The notes under the pieces are model-generated. The model was given only the letters and a program-made list of their open reading frames with translations. It was not told where the DNA came from and made no database searches. From positions 47,116,421 to 47,180,420 of the forward strand of contig JAVIAB010000139.1 in the NCBI GenBank assembly GCA_032433765.1: DNA of 64,000 bases, read 5' to 3'. The position numbers were made by a program, and so were the translations under genes. The number at the start of each line of letters is the position of its first letter. The stretch's first letter is position 1. This DNA comes from Megaustenia siamemsis. Its lineage: Eukaryota > Mollusca > Gastropoda > Stylommatophora > Ariophantidae. Below, piece by piece: positions 1 through 11,524 of the stretch.

Positions 1-560
1 TAACCTTCAGAGTATTAAATTATATGAGGAGACAGCTAACGTTGATACTCTATCGAGTTGCTGAGGTTAATCTTAGTGAGCTAAGCCAAAATATTAAATA
101 ATGGTGGCTGCTGATAGTTGTCGATTTAAGTCTCCACTTAGAAAAAAGGCTAGAATAATTCCGTCTGTAGTAGATGCGGATATATTATGTGGCTCTATTA
201 GATAAATGTCTGCCTGTTACACAAATGCTGCGCGTTCTTTAAAATCTGCGTTCACTTAAGCTAAGAACCATGTATTTTTACTGGCATTTTGTTTAGTCTT
301 CCACAGCAGTATTTCAATTATTGAACTTATTTCTTGCATCAGTGACATAGTTGTTTTTGTGATTCAGCGAATCTGAGTTTCAACTAATCTTTTCACATTT
401 CAGGCGGCTCAACTTAACAATTGATGCCTTATTCACTATAGTGGAAATAATTGTGCTTTTCATTGTGTTTTTTAACACACTCAGTTGTTACGTTTACATC
501 CTTGTGCACTGTCTGAGAGGAGGACTGTGACTTCAGTGTATCTGAATTCTGGAATTATGT
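1..560. other. AT-rich DNA, nothing recognised
   Basis: No open frame of note, no tandem repeat and no mobile-element signature that I can recognise. Confidence 0.5.
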
Positions 561-960
561 TGCCATTTAGTATGGAAATGTCAAACTTCACAAATCTATC
601 TTCGTTTCTGACGCCTCCCACAATGTTCTCTGCATAGATGTTGAACAGGTCCTGTGAGAGGCTGCATCCCTCCCTGCCTCACCCCTTTTTGTACTTCAAA
701 CCAATTTAATGTTTCTCCCGCTATTCTGATAGCTGCTTGCTGTTTGTGATATAGTGATTTAATAAATTTTTTTTGGTGTGTAGGAAAGCCCTTATCTTTC
801 ATGATCTTCCGCAATTCTTATGTTGTACACAGTCAAAGATTAGCTGTAGTCTATTAAGCATGCATACAGCTCTATGTTATATTTGCAACACTTTTCAAGA
901 AAGTTTATCTTGTTAAAGATGTGGTCCCTGGTATCTTTACTATGTCTGAAACCTAGTTGA
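560..960 (-). mobile_element. LINE-E reverse transcriptase fragment (decayed)
   Basis: On the minus strand the translation gives QLGFRHSKDTRD, then ELYACLIDYS, then GFPTHQKKFIKSLYHKQQAA, then FEVQKGVRQGG. These match the central blocks of LINE reverse transcriptases: the GFR motif, the (C)FIDYSKAFD block before the first catalytic Asp, and the RQGC block. The Asp-containing KAFD is lost, a stop follows IDYS, and RQGC reads RQGG. Neither an endonuclease nor a YADD box is present. It is a dead fragment of an RTE-like LINE. The family is inferred from block similarity only. Confidence 0.75.
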
Positions 961-1725
961 ACTATATGACGTTCTTGTTCAAACTGTATAATACGGTGAC
1001 ATAATTATACAAAGTTCATGCACATTCACGCATACATCACACTTGCATATTTATATTTAAAATGTATTATAAAAAGATATGTTTTTTAATTGTCTTTGAA
1101 AACCTCCCAGAATTAACCTAAAGTGACTAATACAAGTTACAGTACAAAGTTGTCGAGAGCTCCTGTTTAACTCCATACATCTTTGTTTGTAATGTCGAGT
1201 CTTTGGGTCGGCGCCTTAATCAAGACAATCCTGTAGTACGGTGTCAGCAGCCTGATATTCTAGTACATATGTAGTACAGAGCAATGTTTTTGTCGGAAGT
1301 TTTCCGTTTGCTATTGCCCAAGTTTGGGATAAGTTTGAGCGTGGAAGGAAGGAAGAGGGAATGAGGACGCGATAAGGCTAAAAGGATTAAACCGCTCGTT
1401 TGACAGTGAGGTTAAGTAGGTTGTGTTCCCGGCAGTGTCCAGGGATTTTTGTTTAATTTAGGAGAAATAGAGTGGCGTCTGCAGTAAAATATGTAACCTG
1501 TACATTACGTGACAGCTGCACTTGACAATCTATATTTTTTTTTTACTTGTCAGCCCTTTAGGAGACACCACTTCCTCGCCACCTTTCTCAATTGTCCCCA
1601 AGAACATGATAATGCCTTACAAAATATTTGTTGATAACACGTTCTGAATATGAAGATGTTAGTCCTCCCAGTTAGCTCAATTTATCGTATGCGTCACTGT
1701 GGTTATTCCTTTCATATTTGCTAGT
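961..1725. other. Unassigned AT-rich DNA
   Basis: Only short T-runs near 1530. No coding or repeat signature recognised. Confidence 0.45.
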
Positions 1726-1730
1726 CTACA

Positions 1731-2062
1731 TGCGGTGGCCTCGGTAGCCTAGTTGGGAAAACCACCCGACTGGACTACCGACGTTCGGACAACCCGTTCG
1801 ATTCCTGCTGGGAACAGTGTGAATTGTACTCGTGGTTGGGGAAAGAAAAAACCCCACGGTCGACCCAGCCGTTGACAGAAATGGGTACCAGGGTATTACC
1901 CTGGGAAGGTGAGAAATGCTGCATCGCATCGTGAGTTTCGATGCTTGAAGCGACAATATACAGAAATCTCCGAACATTTCTGGATAAGCGGCCGAGCACA
2001 TATGGGTGGAAACTCGCGTGCTGAGACGCCGGTTCAAGTCTTGTACTTTACCTTTACCTTAT
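1731..2062 (+). mobile_element. tRNA-derived SINE, family 1
   Basis: The head is tRNA-like. TAGCCTAGTTGG at about 1747 fits a pol III A box and GTTCGATTCC at about 1797 fits a B box. The body holds the core ATGGGTACCAGG ... CCTGGGAAGG, which recurs in the SINEs at 2,125, 5,128 and 62,705. It ends in a short CTTTACCTTTACC-type tail. I could not find a clean target duplication, so the limits are approximate. Transcription by RNA polymerase III is expected for the class and not demonstrated here. Confidence 0.75.
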
Positions 2063-2124
2063 GGTTGTTGCATGTGTGCATCTATTTCCTATCCTTCTCC
2101 TATTTTTTACTTAAGTATGTCTGC

Positions 2125-2390
2125 ATAGGGAGCCTAGGTGGCTGAGTTGTAAGTGCACTCGCGTCCTGATTAGAAGGGTACGAGTTCGATTCTCAGAAGT
2201 GGAGGATTATCTTCGGATCGACGAGGCTTCATTGTTATCCCAGCCTCTACAATTGGGTACCAGCGTTTTTCTGGGAAGTAAATGGCGGCCTGGCGTGATA
2301 CGGCATCACCCAGAAATATGCCGTGGTCAGGGGAAAATATGGTCATAACACCATATTCCCCATACGCCTAGCAAGGCATGTCGGAAACCT
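2125..2390 (+). mobile_element. tRNA-derived SINE, family 2
   Basis: It has an A box-like GTGGCTGAGTTG and a B box-like GAGTTCGATTC in the first 75 bases. The same core as the other SINEs follows (TTGGGTACCAGCG ... TTTCTGGGAAGTAAA). Near the end comes a CACCATATTCCCCATACGCC segment, nearly identical to the end of the 5,128 and 62,705 SINEs. Head and tail therefore differ in their combination between families, which is usual for mosaic tRNA SINEs. Confidence 0.75.
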
Positions 2391-3029
2391 TTGCTTAATT
2401 TACCAATGTCAGCGTGTCTTTTTCCCAGTAAACCAGTGTGATGGTATTCATTTTAGTATGGTTCGCTTACTGACGACAAATGTGCTTGACTTATATCTGT
2501 GCTACGGAGGTGTCCATTCATGAGAGTTTGTAGAACAAGCAGTGATACAAGTAATGGTTGAAAATATGATTGTCAGAGTTATTAATACAGAATTTGAAGT
2601 AAGGGTGTTATTTGTATGTACCGTGTCGCGCTATGGTTGTCGGTCATTCTTCATTTTGTTTACTCCCTTTATTACTGATCCATTGGTGTTGATATGAATC
2701 CATAATTATTCTGAGTTGCCCTGGTTTATTTTAATAGACTATTCTCTTTTGTAATGTCTTTGTGCTCATATCTACACGTGAGGCCGCTAATTGAAATCTT
2801 AACTTGTATTGGAACGTTAATCTGTTCTAGAATTACAGAGAACTGTGAAGGCTTTTAAAATATTACGTTCGTAGGTAGGTGTGCCTGCGTATAATATCCA
2901 TTTTGCTTTTTAATTCAGTGGAAAGGGCCAATATGCTTTAGTCGTTCCTGTGTTAAAAAACATATAGTCTTGTCCTCAAAGGCGTACTGCTGCACTTTTT
3001 CACATGAATGATATTTCTTTTGTCCATTC
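2391..3029. other. Unassigned DNA
   Basis: Short open frames without recognisable similarity and no repeat structure. Confidence 0.4.
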
Positions 3030-4030
3030 TATTGGGCAGTGTTTGTAATCCTGTCTTCTTTATTTTCTCATTTGCCTTTCAGCGCCAAACGTCAAGGGGA
3101 GATATAATTTGCGGTCTTTGTCTCCTCTTTTGGCTTCTCCTTCAGTTATGTTTCCTATCTATCTATCTATCTATTGTCTTTTCGAGCCGAAGACGGCACA
3201 TAGGGCAGAACCACAATCTCAAAAACAGAAACCTTGCGTGCCAAAATGGCACATATTGCAGAGATCACTGCTTCTAAAATATAATGCTGTTTCCATAACA
3301 ATACTTTTTACAATGACAGATTGTCAAGCCATCGATCCATCTCTTTAGTCGCCTCTTACGACATGCCTGGAAGGTCACAGTGGCACTATTCTTTACGTTC
3401 CTCATAATGAGGCCCCGGTAACACACAGGAGTTATGTTTCCTAGTGTTTGTAATATTCCATCAATCGATGTTTGTCATCGTCGACCCTTGAGTCTGGTGT
3501 TCTCGCAGTGTTTATTGAGAGCTCGTTGTATTGTATTTTAATATTTATGTCTTGCCACGTGGCTAAAACATTGTATCTGCTGTATTATTTCTTTATGTAT
3601 TCAACGGCGGAGATTATTCCTAGATTTTTTCTCGGTTTTTCATTTGTTATATTTTCTCTCAGGCAGTTTCCTGTCATGCGTCTAACTGATTTCATTTCAG
3701 TGGTGGTGATTGTTTCTAATTGTATGTGAATTTAGCGTCCAAAACTGGAATTGGTAGCACAACGTTGGAATGAATACTGTGTTGTAGAGTGTCCATTTTG
3801 TATCTAGTTATTTCCGTTTTGGACAGCAATGATAATATTTGTCCGATGATTTGACTAGCTTTGTTTCATCTTAAGTCTAGAGTCTCTTTCTGCTGCTTGT
3901 GAATTGTCGCTTGTCACTAGATTTCCTAGCAATTTAAATTTATCTTTTTATTTTTTAAAATTGTATACCGTCTATCATTATCTTGATGTCCTATTTTTCT
4001 TTTGTAATTCTGTGGTTTTTGTGTTATTAT
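3030..4030 (-). mobile_element. LINE-C 3' half, split by a SINE
   Basis: The minus strand reads SVRRMTGNCLRENI, then NEKPRKNLGI, then SAVEYIKK, and further on the block KDRKLYLP. These are the same blocks, in the same order, as in the LINE-C copy at 5,893-7,120 (CVRRMTGNSLRDKI ... GIDPAIEYIRKQQIKWFGH ... KDRKLYLPSTL). They lie downstream of the reverse transcriptase, in the C-terminal region of jockey-like or RTE-like LINE proteins. Several stops and frameshifts break it. A SINE at 3,158-3,429 interrupts it with a 14-bp target duplication, so the LINE was here first. Confidence 0.75.
3158..3429 (-). mobile_element. SINE family 3 inside LINE-C, 14-bp target duplication
   Basis: It is flanked by direct repeats AGTTATGTTTCCTA at 3144-3157 and 3430-3443. 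Read on the minus strand it runs from GGGGCCTCATTATGAGG through GTCGTAAGAGGCGACTAAAG to a 3' end TGCCGTCTTCGGCTCG followed by (GATA)n. Removing the insert and one repeat rejoins the surrounding LINE-C sequence. The last 40 or so bases resemble the end of the LINE-G copy near 63,450-63,485, which suggests that SINE and LINE share a 3' tail. Confidence 0.8.
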
Positions 4031-4189
4031 TATGTTCTGTTCAGTATGTGAACTTGTAAACACATCATACATTGCAGTATACAAGGAGGGACAATGTAAG
4101 TCTGTCATATCTTGGCGTGACTATTACTATAATCTTATGGCACTCGTGTCCTAGGCTGGATTTCTATCTGAAGCGCACAGTTCGATATG

Positions 4190-4845
4190 GAATCGATTAT
4201 GAATGTAAGGGGTCATTAAGGGCGGCCAAGTCTACATTAACTGGAACACTATCGTAATTATCATTAATGTTGGAAACAGGATATGTAAAATTGTTGGTTA
4301 CAGTGAGAATGTAGTAATTATTAATAATAATAGTGAGGACCCTCATAACGTATTGGCACATTATTTCTGTTATCGAAAGGCAGATGGATAAATCCAATTC
4401 CTTGCACGCATTAACGAACTTATCAATGAGTGATTGAAAATGTTCTTTAGAATGAGCCACCAGTGCTGTATCATCAGCGAAGAGGAAATCTCTCTTATGC
4501 ACTTTTCTTATTGTTGCCTTTGCTCGGAGCCGAGCCAGTTTGAATAATCCTCCATCTGATTTCTGAAGGACAATGGTACGATTAGTTGAATACATAAGAT
4601 AGGAACGTTGAAAAAAAAAAGTCCCCAATAATGTTAAAACTAGAACATCGCCTTTTTCCATTCCATTGTGGACAGGAAAAGAGTAAAATATGTTGCCATC
4701 GTATTGCATTGTACATTGCATGTTGAGATGGAATGCTGTAATAGTACCTAGCAGCTTTCTGAAAATATGACCTAGCAAGAAGTTTAAAGAGACAATCTCT
4801 ACTGCTGAGTTCAATTACCTTTGCGAGATATGTAAATGCAATGTA
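4190..4845 (-). mobile_element. LINE-F reverse transcriptase segment, inverted
   Basis: The minus strand carries the middle of a LINE reverse transcriptase: HLNMQCTMQYDGN, then a degraded RQGC block (HNGMEKGDVL), then LFKLARLRAKATIRKV, then the catalytic box FADDTALVAHS, then FVNACKELDLSICL and NFTYPVSNINDN. This order is typical of jockey-like/RTE-like LINEs. The segment ends where the protein would continue with RIGKA. That block lies on the opposite strand from 4,862 on. The two pieces look like one LINE whose 5' part was inverted during insertion (twin priming). Frameshifts and a stop are present. Confidence 0.75.
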
Positions 4846-4849
4846 TAGG

Positions 4850-5745
4850 GAGGGGCATATGATGTCTAAATAAGCAACGCATTGGTAAAGCGTCAGTCAT
4901 GATCTCTGGGCTTGTAAAAATGGGATAGATAAACAATGCACGCCCCCCCCCCCCCACACACACACACAAATACAAGACGTCAAGTTTACCAGACCTGTGT
5001 TCTCAGTATTCTACTATATGGCACTGACACCTGAACACAATATGCTCGTCATGAACATCAGCTCTACGCATTTCACTTGCGTTCCTTCCAAAGAATTCTG
5101 AATATCAGATAAGCATGATCATTTATTGGAGCCGCGATAGCTCAGTGGTTAGTGAACTGGACTACAAAGGACAAGGGGTACGGTTCGATCCCAACTGACG
5201 GCTTCCAGGTTCACCCAGCCTTAAATGGGTACCGGATTTTTTCTGGGAAAGTAAAGCAGCACGGGCGTAATACCGACCACATTACCCCTAAAATTCATGT
5301 GCTGAAGGTCTGTAAAATATAGGGTCACTAACACCATATTTCCCTATACGCCACTTGGCGTGACAGGGGTACTTTTTATGATCATTTATTCGTCATTACT
5401 GTTCTCAAGGCAGCACATACGCACTGCCAGATCAAGGTCTCTTGAAATGGCTTAGGCACTTGACCTATAAAAGATGACTGAATTCTAAAAGAAATTCTGT
5501 ACAGTTAGCTGCGACAAGGACGAGATCTATTGGTCGACAAGCATTCCGTCTTAAGGATACCTGCTTGCGTGACATGAAGCATTTCAACATCAACGGTGAA
5601 AATCTGAGAAACTCGGAGACGTAAAGAGAGAGCACCATGACAAGAAAAAGACGCTGAACTGAAGACAGCAAAAATACCGACGGCGGCCTCAACATCATAA
5701 CTACATTTATTTTATTTCCGGATGAGACTGCCATTCTAGAATGTG
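4850..5745 (+). mobile_element. LINE-F 3' part, split by a SINE
   Basis: The plus strand reads QRIGKASVMISGL, then VYQTCVLSILLYGTDT, then QYARHEHQLYAFHLRSFQRIL. After the SINE at 5,128-5,377 it continues with GLLKWLRHL, then LAATRTRSIGRQAFRLKDTCLRDMKHFNI. This is the usual series in the C-terminal region of this LINE type (ACVLSTLLYGSETWT, RCLRRIL, RWLGH, RYKDVCKRDMK). Stops and frameshifts show that it is dead. A C11 run and (CA)n lie at about 4945-4970. It continues the inverted piece immediately to its left. Confidence 0.75.
5128..5377 (+). mobile_element. tRNA-derived SINE, family 4, with 13-bp target duplication
   Basis: It is flanked by ATGATCATTTATT at 5115-5127 and 5378-5390. The head GGAGCCGCGATAGCTCAGTG carries the A box (TAGCTCAGTGGTTAGTG), and the B box is GGTTCGATCCC. 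The core AAATGGGTACCGG ... TTTTCTGGGAAAGTAAA and the end CCATATTTCCCTATACGCC follow, then a T-rich tail. It is the same family as 62,705-62,969 and sits inside LINE-F, so it is younger than that LINE. Confidence 0.88.
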
Positions 5746-5892
5746 ACTATTCAGTCATAGCAAACGTTTTGTTCGCTGTATTGAGTAAGCTACCACAACA
5801 CATCGATTAATCTTCAGAAATAGTAAGCCTATTGTCCATAATTATCAGTAACACTATAACCACACTATAATCACACTATTGTAAAGTTAGGC

Positions 5893-7120
5893 TATACGCC
5901 AAAATCTTGGAAAAATGGCTGAGACCAATAATAGAACTACAGTTAAACGATTCTCAAATGGGGTTCCGAAAAAAAACAGGATGTACTGACGCAGTATTCA
6001 CATTAAAACAGCTTGCAGAAAAAACTACAGAACACAATCAAAACCTATACATAGCCTTCATTGACCAGGTAAAAGCATTCGACAGAGTAAACAGAGAACA
6101 ACTGTGGGAGATACTAACAACATACGGAGTAAGCCAACATCTAACCAACCTTATTAAAAGTCTCTACATCAACAGCAGCTGCAGGGTCAGAACAGCAGCA
6201 GGCTACACAGACCACTTCGAAGTTAGATCAGGTGTAAGACAGGGGTGCGTACTATCCCCCCTACTGTTTATTACATACATGGACCATATATGCAAGCTAG
6301 CCAACCTATCAGAAACAGAGGAGATCAACGAGCTTTTATTTGTAGACGACCAGGCACTAATACATGAAACAATAGAAGACCTACAAGAACACTTAAACAA
6401 ACTCAACATATCAGGCACCAAATACAACATGAAAATCAACATAAACAAAACAGAAGTCATGAATGTCGCCAAAAATAAACAGAACATCAACATAACTATA
6501 GAAGGCAGACAACTAAAACAAGTAGAGGAATTCAATACCTAGGACGTCTAATGACAAACGTTAAGACTCAAACAGCAGCGATAGAATCAAGATGCAACAA
6601 AGCTTGTCAAATCATCGGACAGTTATAACCACTATTGTCCAACAAGGAAATAACTCTGGAGGCAAAACGAGCACTATACAATACAATCTTCATCCCAACG
6701 TTGTGCTACCGATGCCAGACCTGGACCCTAGATGCAAGAACAATAAGCAAAATAACATCTAACAGAGATGAAATGTGTTAGACGAATGACAGGAAACAGT
6801 CTGAGAGACAAGATCAGAAATGAAGAACTGAGAAAAAAGCTAGGAATAGACCCCGCCATAGAATATATAAGGAAACAACAGATAAAATGGTTTGGCCACG
6901 TGACAAGGCAGAAAGAACCAAACATAACACAACGAGCCTTCAACAAACGTTGTGAGAACACCAGACCAAAGGGTCGACCACGAAAAAGATAGGTCGATGG
7001 AATATTAGAAGCACTAGGAAACATAAAAGCATCAGAGGCGAACAAAAGAGCAAAAGACCGCAAATTATATCTCCCCTCGACGCTGAAAGGCAGATGAGGA
7101 AGGAAAGAGGAAGAAGAAGT
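5893..7120 (+). mobile_element. LINE-C copy with reverse transcriptase and 3' (GAA)n end
   Basis: A 211-residue open stretch from about 5907 to 6542 covers the reverse transcriptase from MGFRKKTGCTDAVF through IAFIDQVKAFDRV (first Asp region), [12 protein letters not shown] and the catalytic box. That box reads FVDDQ instead of F/YADD. After a frameshift the protein goes on as GRLMTNVKTQTAAIESRCNKA, RMTGNSLRDKI, KQQIKWFGHVTRQKE and RPKGRPRKR, then stops. The end is a short (GAA)n tail at about 7107-7119. Possible imperfect target repeats are TAAAGTTAGG near 5882 and TAAAGCTTAGG near 7119. The copy lacks the endonuclease part (5' truncated). Confidence 0.8.
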
Positions 7121-8466
7121 AAAGCTTAGGTTTAGAAACGCGACATTATAGTAAAAATTGAACAATATTATTCATTATACAACGTATACATTTTATGCTA
7201 GATACATCTTTTTAAACAAACATTTAACCTGCAACGAATAAAGAGTATCAGATATAGTGGCTAAACTTGCAGTTGAGGATCAAAATATCACAGCTGAAGT
7301 GAGGATTTATGCTAGTTTGTGTCTTGCTAGTTTAAATGAAAAATTTCTATCAGATTTAATTATTTGTTCATGGCCTAGTGTAACATAACTATCAACAATG
7401 CATCTTATAATTACATATCAATGTTATAATACTGAATATGCTAAGTGCAGCTTTTTTGTTAACAAGAAATAACAGATGATAACAGCAGATAGTAAGTAAT
7501 GAAGTAGATACTAAATTATTCTATTATATAGGAAAAAACTAAATACATCGAACATTTTAATTGTCAAGTGTTACATTTATTTTTTATTGATATTTAAAGC
7601 AAAACAGTCATGTACAATTAATTAAGAACTGCTAAACAATTTTAATATTCTTATGACATGTATATGCAGCAACTTGTTCCGAGGAATTAACCTACTAATG
7701 TAGAGTTCGTGGAAAAAATAAGGGACACAACTGAGGAATACTGGTGGAACAAGAAAATGGGTCAAGTATAATATTTCGAGCAAATGCAGAATTAGAAGTA
7801 TGAAACCACACTAGAGAACAGAGCTGATGATTAAGGAGCAAGAGGACCTGATTGATGGGTAATAACAAGATTAGAAATGAACACATAGCTGCATGCAGCT
7901 CAACTGTCGGTATCATTTATCGACTGCCAACTTTAGACCTGAAGACGGATTTTGACTTTAGACGAGTTATCTGTTTCTGTTCTGTTCTATTGTCTGTCTT
8001 CTTGTGCCTTTCTTCAGAGTCCAAGGAAAATGGAGTATTCTTGACAGCTGTGCGGTTTTGCTTTATACATGGTAATTTGTGTTGCGTATAATATTCGCTA
8101 ATCCATTTCTCGGGATGTTTATAACAGAGCTAGCGGTCGGGTCAAGGGTTCATAGCTGATTGCTTGCGTCAGGATCAGTGAACCAGAACTGATCAAGATC
8201 TTATTCCATCTCCACATGATGTGCCTGTATATGGATTCACCAGTCTGGCTAACAATTATATTAAGGATCGAAGAAGGAAGGCAACTGCACACCCCAAAAA
8301 ATGTCATGCTGAAAACGGATTTATTGAGCCAAAAGGCGCAAATACCACTGTTGTTATAAACACAACGCATCTACACCCACTTCAACGTGTGTTAATGATT
8401 GTACGTTTCTCATCTATGAGCTTTGTCATCTATCTAGTTTTAATTGCGCTGACAGAATATCCATAT
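7121..8466. other. Unassigned AT-rich DNA
   Basis: Short open frames only, with no motif that I can tie to a family, and no tandem repeat. Confidence 0.4.
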
Positions 8467-8477
8467 TTGAACATTAT

Positions 8478-9202
8478 CATCATCATCATCAAGTACCGTG
8501 CCTACTGGCGTAGGTGATCATGTCTCTCCACAATTTTCGATCTCGGCAGCTATTTATCATTTCTGTTGTTGACCTTCTGCCAAGTCTTTCTCTTAACCTG
8601 TCTGTTATTTTTTCTCTTTGCTTCCCTCTATCTCTTCGCACCTCAATTTTTCCAGTTGTTACAATATATTCCAGTTGTTCTCTTCTCATTACATGGCCAA
8701 AAAATGATGATTGTCTCTTCCTAATATTGGAAATTAGTTCTCTTTTTGCTATGACCTCTTTCAGAACGTTTTCATTACTCTTCTTAGCTGCCCATGGTAC
8801 TCTCAACATTCTTCTGTAAAACCACATTTCTACAGACTCCAGTGATGTTCTTGTCTGTTGTCCTATTGTCCATGATTCGCATCCATATGTTAAGACTGGC
8901 TCTACATAACATTTAAGAACTCGTTTTCTTGTTTCTAGTGTCAAAAATGGATTGCATAGTATCTTCCTCATTTTTTGGAAAGCTGCTTTTGCCTGAGCCA
9001 TTCTGCATCTCACCTCTTTTGTACATCTTCCGTCTGAGGTTAACAAAGTTCCCAAATATTTAAATTCATTTACCTGTTTTAATATTGTTCCACTTGTCTT
9101 TATTTTGTACTGAGGTGATTTTTTTTTCTTTGTTGTTACCATTACCTCTGTCTTTTTGCTATTAAGGCTGAGTCCTTTATTTTTGCTTTCCTTCACTATA
9201 AA
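8478..9202 (-). mobile_element. LINE-A 3' end, open frame of about 235 residues
   Basis: Target duplication TTGAACATTAT at 8467-8477 and 9203-9213. The minus strand encodes the C-terminal region of the LINE-A protein: [97 protein letters not shown] and LWRDMITYASRHGT. The frame then meets the stop and the (GAT)n tail at 8478. It is 5' truncated just after the YADD region. The frame is unbroken, so this may be one of the younger copies. The tail and short target duplications suit RTE-type LINEs; that clade is my inference. Confidence 0.88.
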
Positions 9203-9394
9203 TTGAACATTATACGAAGATCAAAAGAAAGGAATAAGCTGAGAATATGATGATACATTTAACATCATTGGACTTCTTGTTGTGAGCTTAATAATATTGA
9301 CATCTGAAAACACGTATAATGGAATACACGATTATAAAGAATAAGGAAACAATTACTGAACAGACAGCTGCTCGTATTGTACTGTTCAGTCTAG

Positions 9395-9398
<4 letters not shown>

Positions 9399-9462
<64 letters not shown>
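9399..9462. repeat. (TC)n microsatellite
   Basis: About 32 uninterrupted TC units. Confidence 0.97.
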
Positions 9463-9465
<3 letters not shown>

Positions 9466-10054
9466 CCCTTTCCCCAACCTTTATCTTGCTCAGCGTTTCA
9501 ATTATCTGCTTGTTCTTGCATTAAACTTACAATTTAAAAATTAAATATTGTGCACGGTTTTTGTTTATCCAACACTTTATCGACAATTAAAAGCTGTACA
9601 TGCGCATACTGCTGTCTGGGATGTATATAAGGCTCAATTTCTCGATAATTCGATCTATTATTAGTGCTGACCATACGAGTCGTAATTTTAAAATCATATA
9701 ACAGAGTGTGAAAATAATCGAGCAACGAACACGCGACATACATACTTATCGAACAAAGGAATATCTAAATAAATATTCATGACTAATAATGTACAGTCTT
9801 CGAATAATAGCATCAAATCAGATATCGTCTCTAACATCTATCTCTTGCATTATTGACACACTACATTTTCTTCAGCTGTTCGTTGCATTTTCGTCATGTC
9901 GTTATCTTGCGTCTTTAAAAAAAAAAACAAATTTAACTTTATTATTTTTCAATTTCTGGGGTCTACCGAGGGAGTAAGGGGCTTGCTTATATGACTGAAG
10001 AATAAAGGAATCTTGTCCAATGCATACTTTGCAATAGATAAACAAAACTATTTA
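9463..10054. other. Unassigned DNA
   Basis: No motif or repeat recognised. A T/A-rich stretch lies near 9915. Confidence 0.4.
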
Positions 10055-10471
10055 TTACTTTGTCCTCTCCACCATTAAATGTGTCCTATTGGTCTCTTTA
10101 TTTCTCGGAACGAAAGATCGTTGATTTTTAGCAAAATATTCATAATTGAAACTAGTCATTTGAAAAATAGCAATTTTAGTTTGCTTTAGATACCACTGTA
10201 GTTCTCTCCATTGTAGCTCCAGGTTTATTTTAGCATTAGATACCACTGCACTTCTCTTCTCTTGTAGCTCCAGGTTTATTTTAGCATTAGATACCACTGC
10301 AGTTCTCTTCCATTGTAGCTCCTGGTTTATTTTAGCATTAGATACCACTGTACTTCTCTTCCATTGTAGCTCCTGGTTTATTTTAGCATTAGATACCACT
10401 GTACTTCTCTGCCTTTGTAGCTCCTGGTTTATTTTAGCATTAGATACCACTGTACTTCCCCTCTCGATCAT
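10055..10471 (-). repeat. 51-bp minisatellite, five units, open across the array
   Basis: The unit starting GTAGCTCC(A/T)GGTTTATTTTAGC recurs at 10213, 10264, 10315, 10366 and 10417, exactly 51 bp apart. Because 51 is a multiple of three, the minus-strand frame stays open and gives a 17-residue repeat, STVVSNAKINQELQWKR, with a few substitutions. The 138-residue frame extends past the array into unrelated sequence (ELQWYLKQTKIAIFQ). An ATG at the upstream end of the array is available as a start. I recognise no protein family. It could be a repeat in a real exon or chance. Confidence 0.8.
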
Positions 10472-11524
10472 GCGCTACCGTATGCTTTCTACACTCTTCA
10501 TTGACCCAAACCGAACGATTTGGGCCAGACGTCTATGGTTCCCTGTGCTGAGAATCCTTGGCCTCTACTACCTTCGTCGCTGATTCCATTAACTGCTTTT
10601 AATTTACTGAGAGTGATATTCTACGTAAGAGATCTGAACACTTAAGGACTTGTACGATGTGCAATGAGGATGATCTGTCGACTAAACTAAACTAATTTAC
10701 TGACAACTGTAGACAGTTCGTTATAAAAAAAATTACTACACACTTTAACTATGTATTCATTTTCCGCCACCATCATTCTTAGTTGTCGTCTGGTGTATTA
10801 TCAAGTGACTTTACTGAACGCTAATTTTTTTCTTACTTTTGGTAATGTTTGCTCACTAGAGTGGAGTGGGAGAAAAAGATTAAATAGCTGAATGTCGCCC
10901 TGTTTTTACAGACTATCACATTCGCTTAAACCGTTGTGGTTGCTTTGTTTGTTAAATGTGTTTTTGAGGAAACTGGAAAAAAGAAGTGACTATGTACTCT
11001 CTATTCGATGAAAGTTGTTTGGAATCGTCGCCTGTGCGCCGAGATTAAGGCTGCACGGTAGTCAGCAATGTCACAGAATTTGTCACCGCGACTCGGCCAG
11101 AGCTGTGACATGACTGGAGCAGATATAGGGAATTCCCGACTGAATTGATAGTGATTCCATGAACAGAGCAGGAGTGGAAATGTTGGCGGAACATTATATT
11201 GGATTTCATCATTTTTAGCTTTGTTGCTGGACTGAGGTTTTTTAATATCGTAAACTGCTGTGTGTGTTAAGGACATAAGTTGAAAAGAGCTGGCAGTCAG
11301 TTTTGAACATCTTTGGTCATAAACAGCTGTAAGACTTCAAAGGAGATCAAAAGTGGATTGAACGTAACTATAAATTAAAGAAAACACACCCTCTGACAAG
11401 TACTTGATATAGACACAGATTATAGATTTATAGATTTATAAGAGCTTATATTTTTCTCTTATAGCAACACATAGATGTGAAACATCTGCTAGTTGACACT
11501 AAAGTATATATTTTGGTATGTGGC
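10472..11524. other. Unassigned DNA
   Basis: No supported feature. A 91-residue minus-strand frame at about 11,001-11,276 has no recognisable motif. Confidence 0.4.

Noticed and set aside
1747..1806. Functional tRNA genes at the heads of the SINEs
   Set aside because: A and B boxes are present, but the cloverleaf is broken and SINE cores follow. They are tRNA-derived SINEs.
6203..6535. Minus-strand 110-codon frame
   Set aside because: It lies opposite the LINE-C reverse transcriptase, which has clear motifs on the plus strand.
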